Of a stretch of DNA of 64,000 nucleotides, positions 33,695-42,431 are shown piece after piece (position 1 is the first letter of the stretch; the number at the start of each line of letters is the position of its first letter). A program made the position numbers and the translations under genes. The notes under the pieces are model-generated. The model was not told where the DNA came from. It did no database searches and was given only the letters and a program-made list of their open reading frames with translations. The stretch comes from Streptomonospora litoralis (GTDB taxonomy: Bacteria; Actinomycetota; Actinomycetes; Streptosporangiales; Streptosporangiaceae), in assembly GCF_004323735.1 (NCBI RefSeq), contig NZ_CP036455.1:3839101-3903100 (forward strand). The letters run 5' to 3'.

Positions 33695-34015
33695 GCGGGA
33701 CTCCGTTGGCGAATCGGGGTGGCGGCATCTCCCGGGGCCGGCGTTCGGGGGGTCACCTGGCCTTCCGCGACGGGCGGAGCGGCCGACGGGGTGTCCGGGT
33801 GGCACCGGGCCGACGGAATAAGGAGATCCGAATACGCCGACCCTACCGCGTCCGAGACGGATGTGCCCGCGTGAGACCCGCGTGCGTGGCGTACCGCGCT
33901 CCCGCCGGCGGCCATATGGACTGACATCGACTAAAGGCCCGAGATGTCGCACAATCAGGGCATCGTTTCCGCCATAGAGCCCGATGGCGCCAGGCCCCGT
34001 GCAGACAGGATCCCC

Positions 34016-35545
34016 ATGAGCCGCCCCTCCGAGCGCGAGATCTCCGTTCTGGTACCGCCGCACCTCGCCCGACTCGCCCCCGGAGATCCGGGTTCGGTAG
34101 GGCCCTACGTGCTGATCGGGCGCATCGGCGCCGGAGCGACCGGAACCGTCTTCGCCGCCGTCGATCCGGCCGAGGGCGGCGATCCGCTGGTCGCGGTGAA
34201 GGTGCTGCACCCCTGGCCGCTGGAGGAGCAGTCCACCCTCGCCTACCTGCACGCCCGGCTCGCCGCGCTGCAGGGCACCGACGGCCGCGTGTACGTGCCG
34301 CCGATCACCTTCGACGCCGCGGCGGAGCGGCCGTGGCTGGCCCTGCCCTACATTCCGGGCGTGGCGCTGGACGGCTTCGTCCGCGAGCACGGCCCGCTGG
34401 GCCGCGGCAGGCTCATCGCGCTGGCCGCCGCGCTGGGCGAGGGCCTTTCGGCGCTGCACAGCAAGGAGGTGGCCCACGGCGACCTGAAGCCCGGCGACGT
34501 GCTGCTGTGCGCATCCGGGCCGCGCCTCCTCGACTGCGCGCTGCCCGGCGAGGGGGAACTGCTGGGCCGCACCGCGTGGCACTGGACGGCCCCCGAGCGC
34601 CTCGCGGGCGGCGAGCCCTCGCCCGCGGCCGATGTCTTCTCCTGGGGGGCGATCGCGGTCTTCGCCGCCACCGGCCGCCCGCCGGTCGAGGAGGAAGGCG
34701 CGTCGGCGGCGACGTCCCCGTGGCTGGAGGGTGTGCCCGGCGAGCTGCGCCCGATCGTGCGCCGTTCCCTGTCCGAGGACCCGCGCGACCGGCCGACGGT
34801 CCGCGAGGTGCTGGGGTCGACCATAGCCGCCTGGGAGTCGATCAGCGGTTCGGGAGCCGGTCCGGTGCAGGGCACGGCCGTCACCCAGGTGCTGGCCCGG
34901 GAGTGGCGGGGCATCAGCGAGCCCGACCGGCTGCCGCGGCTGGTGCGGCTGGGCACGGACCGGCGCCGCACGAGCGGGCGCGCTGCGCTCGTCGCGGGGG
35001 CCTCGGTGGTCGCCCTGGCGCTGGTCGGCGGCGGAGGCTACGCGGCGTATGGGGCGTTGAGCGGGGACGGCGCCCCGCAGGCGGCACCGAGCCCCTCGCC
35101 CTCCTCCCCCGTGCCCTCGGCGGACGAGAGCCGCCAAGGACCGCCCGTCGTGCGGTTCGACCCCGCGGAGCAGGAGAACCCGGTCGAGGGGCCGTGGGTG
35201 TACACGCGGGTGGAGCGCGCCGAATCCGCGCCCGCCACCCCCGCGGCCACGATCGCCCCCGCCACCTGGAGCGAGCATTGGACACCGGTGGACGCGGAGG
35301 CCCGGGCGGAGGCCGTCATCACCGCGGAGACCGAGGTGCGGTGCGCCCAGTTCTGCGTGCCGGGGCCCGGCTACATCGAGGACGGCCGCGGAACCTACGA
35401 GATGGCCGGGCAGGACTTCATCGATTACCTCAGCTGGGGGAAGCCGGTGATCGCCGAGGTCGAGTTCGCCGACTCGGAAGGCGAAGGCGACGGCCCGCGG
35501 GAGGTCACCCGCATCACCGAGCTGTACCCGACGCCGGCGCGGTGA
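34016..35545 (+). CDS. serine/threonine kinase-like membrane protein with altered catalytic motifs
   Basis: 509 residues from the ATG at 34016 (AGGA seven bases upstream); an ATG at 33944 would add 24 residues. The kinase domain covers about residues 28-270: Gly loop IGRIGAGATGTVF, VAIK-type lysine in VAVKVLHP, and APE-type TAPERLAGG. The catalytic loop reads HGDLKPGDVLL instead of HRDLKPxN, and the DFG motif is replaced by LLDCAL. A transmembrane segment (about 325-345) is followed by a Pro/Ser stretch and a ~150-residue outer domain with CAQFC. It may be a weak kinase or pseudokinase that senses at the surface. Divergent from the DUF948 gene, convergent with rarA. Confidence 0.8.
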   Translation: MSRPSEREISVLVPPHLARLAPGDPGSVGPYVLIGRIGAGATGTVFAAVDPAEGGDPLVAVKVLHPWPLEEQSTLAYLHARLAALQGTDGRVYVPPITFDAAAERPWLALPYIPGVALDGFVREHGPLGRGRLIALAAALGEGLSALHSKEVAHGDLKPGDVLLCASGPRLLDCALPGEGELLGRTAWHWTAPERLAGGEPSPAADVFSWGAIAVFAATGRPPVEEEGASAATSPWLEGVPGELRPIVRRSLSEDPRDRPTVREVLGSTIAAWESISGSGAGPVQGTAVTQVLAREWRGISEPDRLPRLVRLGTDRRRTSGRAALVAGASVVALALVGGGGYAAYGALSGDGAPQAAPSPSPSSPVPSADESRQGPPVVRFDPAEQENPVEGPWVYTRVERAESAPATPAATIAPATWSEHWTPVDAEARAEAVITAETEVRCAQFCVPGPGYIEDGRGTYEMAGQDFIDYLSWGKPVIAEVEFADSEGEGDGPREVTRITELYPTPAR

Positions 35546-35572
35546 TCCGCGCCGAGCCCGTCTGCCGAGCCG

Positions 35573-35601
35573 GTTTCGGCGGCGAATCCGACTCCGGGGA
35601 C
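35573..35601. repeat. short dispersed repeat related to the 5'-flank of copy A tandem
   Basis: The segment GGCGAATCCGACTCC followed by GGGGACAGACTCCG, starting at about 35580, matches the second unit of the 29-base tandem near 5585-5613 at about 22 of 29 positions. It lies between two convergent genes. The match is by eye and the boundaries are approximate. Confidence 0.3.
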
Positions 35602-35645
35602 AGACTCCGCGCACCTGGTTGGGGCGCCGGTGCCCGCCCGCGCAC

Positions 35646-36998
35646 TCACCGCTCCCCGGGCGTCCCCTCCACTCCGCCGGTCTCGCCGCGCAGGACGCCC
35701 TTGATGCGCTGCAGCACCTCGCCGAAGCGGCGCTCGGCGCCGTGGGTGGTGGGGGTGTAGTACTCGCGGCCGACGAGCGCGTCGGGGGCGTACTGCTGGG
35801 CGGCGACGCCGCCGGGGTGGTCGTGGGCGTAGGCGTATCCGGCGCCGTGGCCGAGCTCCCGGGCGCCCTGGTAGTGGGCGTCGCGCAGGTGGGCGGGCAC
35901 CGGTCCGGCACGGCCCTGGCGCACGTCGGCCATCGCGGCGTCGATCGCCGAGACGACGGCGTTGGACTTGGGCGCCAGCGCGATGTGCACGACCGCCTGC
36001 GCGAGGTTGATGCGCGCCTCCGGCAGCCCGATCAGCTCCACGGCCTGGGCGGCGGAGACGGCGACCTGCAGCGCGGTGGGGTCGGCCATGCCCACGTCCT
36101 CGCTGGCGTGCACGACGATGCGCCGTGCGATGAAGCGCGGGTCCTCGCCGGCCTCGATCATCCGGGCGAGGTAGTGCAGGGCGGCGTCGGGGTCGCTGCC
36201 GCGCATGCTCTTGATGAACGCGCTGATGACGTCGTAGTGCTGGTCGCCCGTGCGGTCGTAGCGCACGGCGTGGCGGTCGACGGCGCGTTCGATGTCGGCG
36301 ACGCCGATCCCGGAGCGCTCGCCCGCCACCAGCGCGGCCGCCTCCAGGTAGGTCAGGGCTCGGCGGGCGTCGCCGCCGGCGAGGCGGATGAGCTGGTCGG
36401 CGGCGTCGGAGTCCAGTGTGTAGCGTCCGGCGAGCCCGCGTTCGTCCTGCAGGGCTGCGTCCACGACGCCGCGGACGTCGTCGTCGGTGAGCGATTCCAG
36501 GGTGAGCAGCAGCGAGCGCGAGAGCAGCGGGCTGATTACGGAGAAGAAGGGGTTCTCGGTGGTGGCGCCGATGAAGCTGACCCAGCGGTTCTCCACGGCG
36601 GGCAGCAGGGCGTCCTGCTGGGTCTTGCTGAAGCGGTGCACCTCGTCGACGAACAGCAGGGTGCGGGTGCCGCGCATGCCCATCTGGCGGCGGGCGTCGT
36701 CGATGACCGCGCGGACGTCCTTCACTCCGGCGCTGACGGCCGACAGCTCGACGAACCTGCGCCGGGTGACGCGGCTGACCACGGTCGCCAGGGTCGTCTT
36801 TCCGGTGCCGGGCGGGCCCCACAGGAAGAGCGACATCGGGGCGTCGTCCTCGACCAGGCGGCGCAGCGGGCTGCCCTCGCCCAGCAGGTGCGCCTGCCCG
36901 GCGACCTCGTCCAGGGTGCGCGGACGCATGCGCACGGGCAGCGGCTCCTGGCCGCGCTGGGCTTCGGCTCCGGCGTCGTCGAACAGTGTTTCGGACAC
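35646..36998 (-). CDS. rarA: replication-associated recombination protein A
   Basis: 450-residue AAA+ ATPase (RarA/MgsA) acting at stalled replication forks. Walker [10 protein letters not shown] (~residue 60), Walker [11 protein letters not shown], sensor 1 in [13 protein letters not shown], followed by the C-terminal tetramerisation domain ending [20 protein letters not shown] start at 36998; the DP[ML]RP-like entry is [14 protein letters not shown]. In actinobacteria it typically lies between alaS and aspS, as here. Convergent with the kinase-like gene. Confidence 0.95.
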   Translation of the reverse strand: MSETLFDDAGAEAQRGQEPLPVRMRPRTLDEVAGQAHLLGEGSPLRRLVEDDAPMSLFLWGPPGTGKTTLATVVSRVTRRRFVELSAVSAGVKDVRAVIDDARRQMGMRGTRTLLFVDEVHRFSKTQQDALLPAVENRWVSFIGATTENPFFSVISPLLSRSLLLTLESLTDDDVRGVVDAALQDERGLAGRYTLDSDAADQLIRLAGGDARRALTYLEAAALVAGERSGIGVADIERAVDRHAVRYDRTGDQHYDVISAFIKSMRGSDPDAALHYLARMIEAGEDPRFIARRIVVHASEDVGMADPTALQVAVSAAQAVELIGLPEARINLAQAVVHIALAPKSNAVVSAIDAAMADVRQGRAGPVPAHLRDAHYQGARELGHGAGYAYAHDHPGGVAAQQYAPDALVGREYYTPTTHGAERRFGEVLQRIKGVLRGETGGVEGTPGER

Positions 36999-37064
36999 GC
37001 CATCCAGCCTAAGCGAGCGCCGCAGGGTGCCGCACGGCGCTGCCGCCGGCCGGAGACCGCCCGG

Positions 37065-39074
37065 CTACTCGGTGCCGCTCATGCGGGCGATGAGGAGGGC
37101 GATGTCGTCTCCGCGCCCGGCGGGGGTGAGGCCGATGAGGGAGGCCGCGGCGGCCTCGACGTCGCCGGCCAGGCCGACCAGGTCCTCCCCGACGACGCGC
37201 AGCCCCTCGTCCATGGGCATGTGCGCGCTCTCCACGAGACCGTCGGAGCACATCAGCAGGGTGTCACCCCCGCGCAGCCAGCGCGTGGTGACCGGGTACT
37301 TGCTGTCGCCGTCGACGCCCACCGGCGGTCCGGTCTCAGGCTCCCACAGGTCGTAGGAGCCCTGGGCGGCGATGACGGCGGGCGGCTGGCCGGCCCACGC
37401 GGCCTGCATCTCGCCGCTGTCGAGGTCCAGGACGAGGTAGCCGCAGGTGGCGAAGACGATTTCGCCGGTCTCCGAGAGCAGGCGGTTGGTCTCGGCCAGG
37501 ACCACGCCGGGGTCGACCTGGTTGCTGGCGTAGGCGCGGAAGGCGACGCGGATCTGGCCCATGGCCGCGGCGGCCTCGACGCCGTGGCCCTGGACGTCGC
37601 CCACGACCAGGCCCACGCGGCGGCCGGGCAGGCGGATGACGTCGTAGAAGTCGCCGCAAACCCGCCACCCGGCGCGGGAGGGCAGGTAGCGCACGGCGAT
37701 GCTCAGCTCGGCGAACTGCGCGATCTGCGGCGGCAGCATGCGCCGCTGGATGGCGTCGGCCAGCTGCAGCTCCTCCTGCTGGCGGCGCACCCGCTGCAGC
37801 GCCTGGCCGGCCAGCCCGGCGAGGGTGAGCATCAGGGCGCGCTCGTCCGGTGTGGCGTGGTGGGGCTCGCCCCAGGCGACCTGCCAGACGCCCAGTGCCA
37901 CCCTGCGGTCGCCGAAGACGGGGATGGTGGCCCAGGACTGGGCGGTGGTGCGGTGCAGGAACTCCCCGACCGCGGGAAAGCGCTCCAGGATCTCGGCGCG
38001 GCTTTCGAAGAAGCGGGGCTGGCGGTCCTGGATGACGGCGCCGATGGGGTGGGCGGCGTCGGAGGTGTCGTATTCGCCGGTCAGGCCCATCGGGCCCGGC
38101 GCTTCCTCGCTGGGGGGCGGCGAGGCGCGCAGGCCGCCCTCCTCCACGAGCATGACGCCGGCGCGGGCGCCGCCGAAGATCGGCACGAACTCGTCGGTGA
38201 GCAGGCCGGTGACCTCTTCGACGGTGGTGGCGGAGACGAGTTTGGCGGCGAGGTCGGTCACCTGGCGGCCCTGTGCGGCCTCGATGCGCCTGCGGTCGGC
38301 CAGGCGGCGGATGAGCTGCACGTGCTCGGTGACGTCGTCGAGGATGCCCACGAGGCGGGGGTGGTCGCCGCGGACGTAGCGGGCTCGGGCGTGCAGCGAG
38401 CGCTCGTCGCCGAGGTGGTCGAACATGCGGAAGCGCTGCTCGTAGTCGCGGCCCTGCTGGGAGGCTTCGATGGCGTCGCGGACGCGGGCGATGTCGTCGC
38501 GGTGGACGCGGGCGAGGATCTCCTCCAGGCCGCGGGCGTCGCCGACCAGCAGCCGCCCCAGCGGCGAGGGGCCGAACAGCTCGCGCAGCGCCCCGGTGCG
38601 CAGGTCCAGGGTCCACAGCGCGGTGTCGGCGTTCTCGGTGCGCAGTTCGCTGATGACCCGGAGGGTCTCCTCCTCGCGCAGCGGTTCGCGGAACACCACC
38701 ACGATGTTGCCGGCCTCGCCGCCGGGGCCGGGCTCGGGCAGCACGCGGGCCTCGGCGACGACGCGGTGGGTCGCGCCCGCGTAGTGGGCCGTGACCAGCG
38801 CGCGCCGGTGGGCCGGGTCGCCGTCGAGCGCGGCCCGGTGCAGCTCCCAGGCCGAGGCGGGGTCGTCGGCCGCGAGAACCTCCGGCCAGGGGCGGCCGAG
38901 CGCGTCCGCGTGCTCCACGCCGGTGAAGTCGGTGAACGCGCGGTTGGTCAGCATGACGCCGGCCGCGCGATCGGCGACGAGCATGGCCGCTGGAGCCGCG
39001 CCGAACGCGGCCGCGGCCCGGCGGCCCTCCCCACCCCCGGCAGAGCCGTGGTTGGAGCCGGTTGCACCGTTCAC
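37065..39074 (-). CDS. PAS-GAF-PP2C serine phosphatase (SpoIIE/RsbU type)
   Basis: 669 residues. Order: a PAS domain (about 30-125, MLVADRAAGVMLTNRAFTDF), a second PAS_3-like domain (about 135-255), a GAF domain (about 270-430) and a C-terminal PP2C phosphatase (about 445-665) with metal ligands in VCGDFYDVI, VVGDVQGHG, LLMCSDGLVE and RGDDIALL. Such proteins dephosphorylate anti-anti-sigma factors in partner-switching sigma control. No anti-sigma or STAS gene is adjacent. The GTG at 39074 was taken as start (V-N-G-A-T-G); no transmembrane segment. Confidence 0.92.
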   Translation of the reverse strand: MNGATGSNHGSAGGGEGRRAAAAFGAAPAAMLVADRAAGVMLTNRAFTDFTGVEHADALGRPWPEVLAADDPASAWELHRAALDGDPAHRRALVTAHYAGATHRVVAEARVLPEPGPGGEAGNIVVVFREPLREEETLRVISELRTENADTALWTLDLRTGALRELFGPSPLGRLLVGDARGLEEILARVHRDDIARVRDAIEASQQGRDYEQRFRMFDHLGDERSLHARARYVRGDHPRLVGILDDVTEHVQLIRRLADRRRIEAAQGRQVTDLAAKLVSATTVEEVTGLLTDEFVPIFGGARAGVMLVEEGGLRASPPPSEEAPGPMGLTGEYDTSDAAHPIGAVIQDRQPRFFESRAEILERFPAVGEFLHRTTAQSWATIPVFGDRRVALGVWQVAWGEPHHATPDERALMLTLAGLAGQALQRVRRQQEELQLADAIQRRMLPPQIAQFAELSIAVRYLPSRAGWRVCGDFYDVIRLPGRRVGLVVGDVQGHGVEAAAAMGQIRVAFRAYASNQVDPGVVLAETNRLLSETGEIVFATCGYLVLDLDSGEMQAAWAGQPPAVIAAQGSYDLWEPETGPPVGVDGDSKYPVTTRWLRGGDTLLMCSDGLVESAHMPMDEGLRVVGEDLVGLAGDVEAAAASLIGLTPAGRGDDIALLIARMSGTE

Positions 39075-39451
39075 GAATAGATCATCCCTGTATCTTCACG
39101 AACGTCCTTTTCGCGCAGTCGCGCGTTCCTCCCTGGGACATCCGATTCGGCTTAGTCTAGCCAGACCACCGCCTGTCCGCGCAGGTGAAGCATGCCTCGA
39201 TCACGACCCGCCGCACAGCCCCTCGACCACGCACTCCCGCGCCCCATTCGACCCGCGAGAATACGAAAAGCCACCTGAATACCAGGAATACCAGCGATTC
39301 ACACGGTTCCCGGCGCGACATTCGGCAGAATCGTTACGCCAGCGTGACCGACACCGCACATCTGCGTAAAGCCCGCACCTAGCCTAAGCCAACCGCCCCG
39401 CACGGGACGCATTGCCGGGATCGCCGGAAAAGTCCGGACTAAAATTCAGTC
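39075..39451. other. intergenic region between phosphatase and zinc-finger ORF
   Basis: 377 bases, visibly less GC-rich than neighbours. It contains a 9-base tandem (GAATACCAG twice, near 39275-39293) and a TAGACT on the minus strand near 39155 that could belong to the phosphatase promoter. No coding sequence is supportable. At its right end TAAAAT (39440-39445) is a probable -10 element for the zinc-finger ORF. Confidence 0.45.
39440..39445 (+). promoter_or_regulatory. probable -10 element of the zinc-finger ORF (leaderless)
   Basis: TAAAAT ends six bases before the ATG at 39452, so transcription would begin at or next to the start codon. No ribosome-binding site occurs upstream of that ATG, which fits leaderless translation, common in actinobacteria. 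A TTGCCG at 39412-39417 is spaced 22 bases away, too far for a standard -35. Confidence 0.45.
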
Positions 39452-39592
39452 ATGCGTGAACCAATGATCAGCACGGGCCCGGCCCTCAGGAACGCGCTCA
39501 TCGTCCGCAACTGGACCTGTCGACTCTGCACCTACAGCAATCCTGACAGCGAAGACATCTGCTGCCAACGCTGCGGCGCCGCGAAGAAGTAG
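39452..39592 (+). CDS. 46-residue RanBP2-type zinc-finger microprotein
   Basis: ATG at 39452, stop TAG at 39590-39592. Residues 21-41 contain W-T-C-R-L-C, then T-Y-S-N, and after seven residues C-Q-R-C, matching the RanBP2 zinc-finger pattern (W, C-x2-C, N, C-x2-C) apart from one extra residue before the second pair; an additional Cys adjoins it. The C-terminus is short and basic (GAAKK). RanBP2 fingers bind ubiquitin or single-stranded RNA in eukaryotes; the bacterial role is unknown. Codon use includes CGT, CCA, CAA and GAA, less GC-biased than neighbours. A leaderless promoter precedes and a 32-base palindrome follows. Confidence 0.7.
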   Translation: MREPMISTGPALRNALIVRNWTCRLCTYSNPDSEDICCQRCGAAKK

Positions 39593-39683
39593 TCCGCTCG
39601 CCGTTGCGCCGGACCCGCGTCGCAATCCGGGACCGGCTGCGCCCGCCGACGACCTGCGTGCAATGACCACCCAGCGGAGCGGC

Positions 39684-39715
39684 CCGGCCCGGGGCGGGGC
39701 CCCGCCCCGGGCCGG
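39684..39715. terminator. 32-base perfect palindrome
   Basis: Perfect 16-base arms (CCGGCCCGGGGCGGGG and its complement) with no loop, 92 bases after the zinc-finger stop. It is a strong cruciform or hairpin and could terminate that transcript. No T-run follows. Confidence 0.45.
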
Positions 39716-39750
39716 CGAATCGCCGACCGCTACCGGGTTCGTCGGCAGTG

Positions 39751-39770
39751 CTCCGCCGTTCACGGCGGAG
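39751..39770. repeat. 8-base-arm hairpin, possible IS end structure
   Basis: CTCCGCCG and CGGCGGAG around TTCA. It lies left of the TnpA remnant where the left end of the IS200/IS605 element would be; such ends carry subterminal hairpins. The left border is not certain. Confidence 0.3.
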
Positions 39771-39804
39771 GTGACGCCGACTCCCCCGTAGCGGGGCAGG
39801 AAAA

Positions 39805-39830
39805 GCCGGACCGCCCCCAGGCGGTCCGGC
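39805..39830 (-). terminator. hairpin after the tnpA remnant
   Basis: Perfect 11-base arms GCCGGACCGCC and GGCGGTCCGGC, loop of four. On the minus strand it is followed by TTTTCC, so it can act as an intrinsic terminator for the former tnpA; it may also be part of the element's left end. Confidence 0.6.
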
Positions 39831-39836
39831 GCCTCG

Positions 39837-39959
39837 TCACCGCGGACGTTCCTGTTGCTCGATGTACCGGCCCAGCACGCTCAACGGGGCGCCGCCCACC
39901 CAACCGGCGAAGTAGGAGCCCGACCAGAGCCGCTTGGCCCGCCAGTAGTGCCGGGCAAG
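39837..39959 (-). pseudogene. tnpA: IS200-type transposase TnpA, C-terminal fragment
   Basis: About 40 codons matching the C-terminal end of Y1 (IS200/IS605) transposases: LARHYWRAKRLWSGSYFAG, then WVGGAPLSVLGRYIEQQ, ending E-R-P-R and TGA at 39837. The HUH motif and the catalytic tyrosine lie upstream and are missing, so it is inactive. The reading frame meets the TnpB fragment near 39955. Confidence 0.8.
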
Positions 39960-39960
39960 C

Positions 39961-40480
39961 CAACCGGGACAAGGCCCGGGTGAAGGTCGCCCGCGCCCAC
40001 GCGAAGGCGGCCGACGCGCGCCGCGAGTTCCACCACCGGCTCTCCACGAAGCTGACCCGCGAGAACCAAGCGGTGGCCGTGGAAGACCTGGCGGTGAAAG
40101 GACTCGCGCGCACCAACCTGGCCGAGTCCGTCCACGACGCCGGGTGGTCGGCGTTCGTGCGCATGCTGGAGTACAAGGCCGCCCGGTACGGCCGCGCCTT
40201 CGTCAAGATCGACCGGTTCGAGCCCACCAGCCGGGTGTGTTCGGCCTGCGGCACCAAGGACGGACCCAAACCGCTGCACGTGCGCGAGTGGACGTGCAGC
40301 GGTTGCGGGGCCGTGCTGGACCGCGACGTCAACGCGGCACTCAATGTCGCCACGGCCGCCGGGCTGGCGGCATCAGCCTGTGGAGCGCAGGTAAGACCGG
40401 ACCCCGGTCCGGCTCAGCGCAATGAAGCAGGAACCCACCGAAGTGGCCGACCGGCCGTCGTAGGAATCCCCGGGCTGTAG
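39961..40480 (+). pseudogene. tnpB: TnpB (OrfB) nuclease, C-terminal fragment
   Basis: Similarity starts with ANRDKARVKVARAHAK and continues through FHHRLSTKL, the RuvC-II segment NQAVAVEDLAVKGLART, the zinc ribbon (CSACGTKDGPKPLHV, EWTCSGCG) and the RuvC-III aspartate in DRDVNAALNV, ending at 40480. An internal GTG at 39980 could still start a 166-residue product. The N-terminal half with RuvC-I is lost, so cleavage activity is not expected. The region near 40400-40497 corresponds to where the guide (omega) RNA of TnpB systems ends. Confidence 0.85.
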
Positions 40481-40495
40481 TCCGAGGAGCGGAAG

Positions 40496-42259
40496 TCAAT
40501 TGTTGTCCGGAGGGGCGACCGTGCGGATGTGCACGTCCCGGAGCTGCTTGTCTGAAACGGGCGAAGGGGCCCCCATCATGAGGTCTTCTGCGTTCTGGGT
40601 AAGCGGGAAGGCGATGGTTTCGCGGATGTTCGGCTCGTCGGCGAGCAGCATCACGATGCGGTCGATGCCCGGCGCGATGCCACCGTGCGGCGGGGCGCCG
40701 AACTTCAGTGCTCGCAGCATGCCGCCGAATTTGCTCTCCACGTCGGCGGGGCTGTAGCCGGCGATGTCGAACGCCTTGTACATGATCTCCGGCGAGTGGT
40801 TACGGATAGCCCCCGATGACAGTTCGACGCCGTTGCAGACGATGTCGTACTGCCAGGCGAGGATGTCCAGCGGGTCCTTGCTCTCCAACGCCTCACGCCC
40901 GCCTTGCGGCATCGAGAACGGGTTGTGGCTGAACTCGATCCGACCCTCGTCGGAAAGCTCGTACATCGGGAAGTCGACGATCCAGCAGAAGCGGAAGGCG
41001 TCCTCCTCGAACAGACCGGACCGGTGCCCCGCCTCGACACGAACCGGCGCCATGATCCGGTTGATCTCCGCGTCGTCCTCGCCCGCACAGAAGAACAGGC
41101 CGCTTCCGCGTCCGGCACCGCACCGCTTCAGCAGGTCCTCGGAGATCTCCTCGACGAACTTGGCGACCGGGCCGCTCATGTTCCCGTCCTCGTCGATTTT
41201 CAGCCACGCGAGGCCCTGGGCTCCCGCTTCGACGGCGAACTCGCCCATACCGTCGAAGAACGACCGCGGCCGACCCGCCACGTCGGGGACTGCGAGCGCT
41301 CGAACCCGCTTGCCCGCGAAGGCGCGGAAACCCGTCTTCGCGAACAGGTCGGTGACATCGACCATCGTCAACGGGATCCGCAAGTCCGGCTTGTCGGTCG
41401 CATACCACTCCATCGCGTCGCGGTACGCGATGCGCGTGAACGGCGCGGTCACCTCCCGGTCGGGGCGGAACTCGGCGAAGACTTCCGACAGCACCTTCTC
41501 GATGACCTGGAAGACGTCTTCCTGCTCGACGAAGCTCATCTCCATGTCGAGCTGGTAGAACTCGCCCGGTGAACGGTCGGCGCGGCTGTCCTCGTCGCGG
41601 AAACAAGGGGCGATCTGGAAGTACCGGTCGAACCCGGAGACCATCAGGAGCTGCTTGAACTGCTGCGGCGCCTGCGGCAGAGCGAAGAACTCGCCGGGGT
41701 GCAGCCGCGAGGGAACGAGGAAGTCGCGAGCGCCCTCCGGGCTGGAACTCGTCAGGATCGGCGTCTGGAACTCCGAGAAGCCGACATCCGTCATCCGCCG
41801 CCGGATCGAGGAGATCACTTGGGACCTGAGCATCACGTTGCGGTGCATGCGCTCCCGGCGCAGGTCCAGGAAGCGGTAGGCCAGCCGCCGCTCCTCGGAG
41901 GTGTTCTCCTCCGTCGCCACCTGCAACGGAAGTTCCTCGCTCGTCCCGAGGACCTCGAACTCCTCGACCTCGATCTCGATCTCGCCGGTGCCGAGGTTGG
42001 GGTTCACGTTCTCCGCGCTACGCCGGACGACCGACCCGTCGACTCGGATGACAGTCTCCTTGGGAACCCGGCTCAGCCGCTCGAAGACGGGCGACTCCGG
42101 ATGTCCCACAAGCTGGACGATCCCATAGTGATCGCGGAGATCGACGAAAAGGAGACCGCCGAGATCACGCCGGATATGCACCCAGCCGGAGAGACGCACT
42201 CTCTCACCGGCGTCGGCGCTCGTGAGCTGTCCGCAAGTATGGGTCCTGAAAGGATGCAT
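40496..42259 (-). CDS. aspS: aspartyl-tRNA synthetase, alphaproteobacterial-like
   Basis: 587-residue class IIb synthetase: OB-fold anticodon domain ([20 protein letters not shown]), class II motif 2 in [17 protein letters not shown] (~222), a GAD insertion, and motif 3 in [18 protein letters not shown] (~528). The sequence (for example [42 protein letters not shown]) resembles alphaproteobacterial enzymes rather than the usual actinobacterial AspRS. It is less GC-rich than its neighbours and has no clear ribosome site before the ATG at 42259. Its stop codon lies inside the right end of the IS605 remnant. It is probably acquired. Whether it is the only AspRS in the genome cannot be told. Confidence 0.93.
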   Translation of the reverse strand: MHPFRTHTCGQLTSADAGERVRLSGWVHIRRDLGGLLFVDLRDHYGIVQLVGHPESPVFERLSRVPKETVIRVDGSVVRRSAENVNPNLGTGEIEIEVEEFEVLGTSEELPLQVATEENTSEERRLAYRFLDLRRERMHRNVMLRSQVISSIRRRMTDVGFSEFQTPILTSSSPEGARDFLVPSRLHPGEFFALPQAPQQFKQLLMVSGFDRYFQIAPCFRDEDSRADRSPGEFYQLDMEMSFVEQEDVFQVIEKVLSEVFAEFRPDREVTAPFTRIAYRDAMEWYATDKPDLRIPLTMVDVTDLFAKTGFRAFAGKRVRALAVPDVAGRPRSFFDGMGEFAVEAGAQGLAWLKIDEDGNMSGPVAKFVEEISEDLLKRCGAGRGSGLFFCAGEDDAEINRIMAPVRVEAGHRSGLFEEDAFRFCWIVDFPMYELSDEGRIEFSHNPFSMPQGGREALESKDPLDILAWQYDIVCNGVELSSGAIRNHSPEIMYKAFDIAGYSPADVESKFGGMLRALKFGAPPHGGIAPGIDRIVMLLADEPNIRETIAFPLTQNAEDLMMGAPSPVSDKQLRDVHIRTVAPPDNN

Positions 42260-42431
42260 GAGGTTACCAAGTCCACTTGTATTGCACGGCTGAACGGCTG
42301 ATCCGGGGAACTGGCGGGCCGTGGCGCGATCCGGTCGGTACGAGCCCGTAAGACCCTGGAAATCCTACCGTCACCCCTGCTGATCAGCTGTCGTGCGTAC
42401 ATCGCGACTGCGCAGCACGGGCGTCGACGTA

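Larger units (their letters stand above)
39805..40497. mobile_element. internally deleted IS200/IS605-family element
   Basis: Remains of a divergently organised IS605-type element: 3' part of tnpA on the minus strand at left and 3' part of tnpB on the plus strand at right, joined near 39955, with the shared centre lost. The right end has the expected hairpin (ATCCCCGGGCT to CCGAGGAG, about 40465-40489) and ends in GTCAA at 40493-40497. A strong hairpin (39805-39830) marks the left side; the exact left border is uncertain. The last bases of the element supply the aspS stop codon. Confidence 0.75.

Noticed and set aside
33820-33845. Strong AAGGAGAT ribosome-site-like sequence before the kinase gene
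   Set aside because: No start codon follows within usable distance on the plus strand.
33305-35911. 869-codon minus-strand frame over the kinase gene
   Set aside because: Only its end (the DUF948 gene) is real; the rest is antisense to the kinase-like gene.
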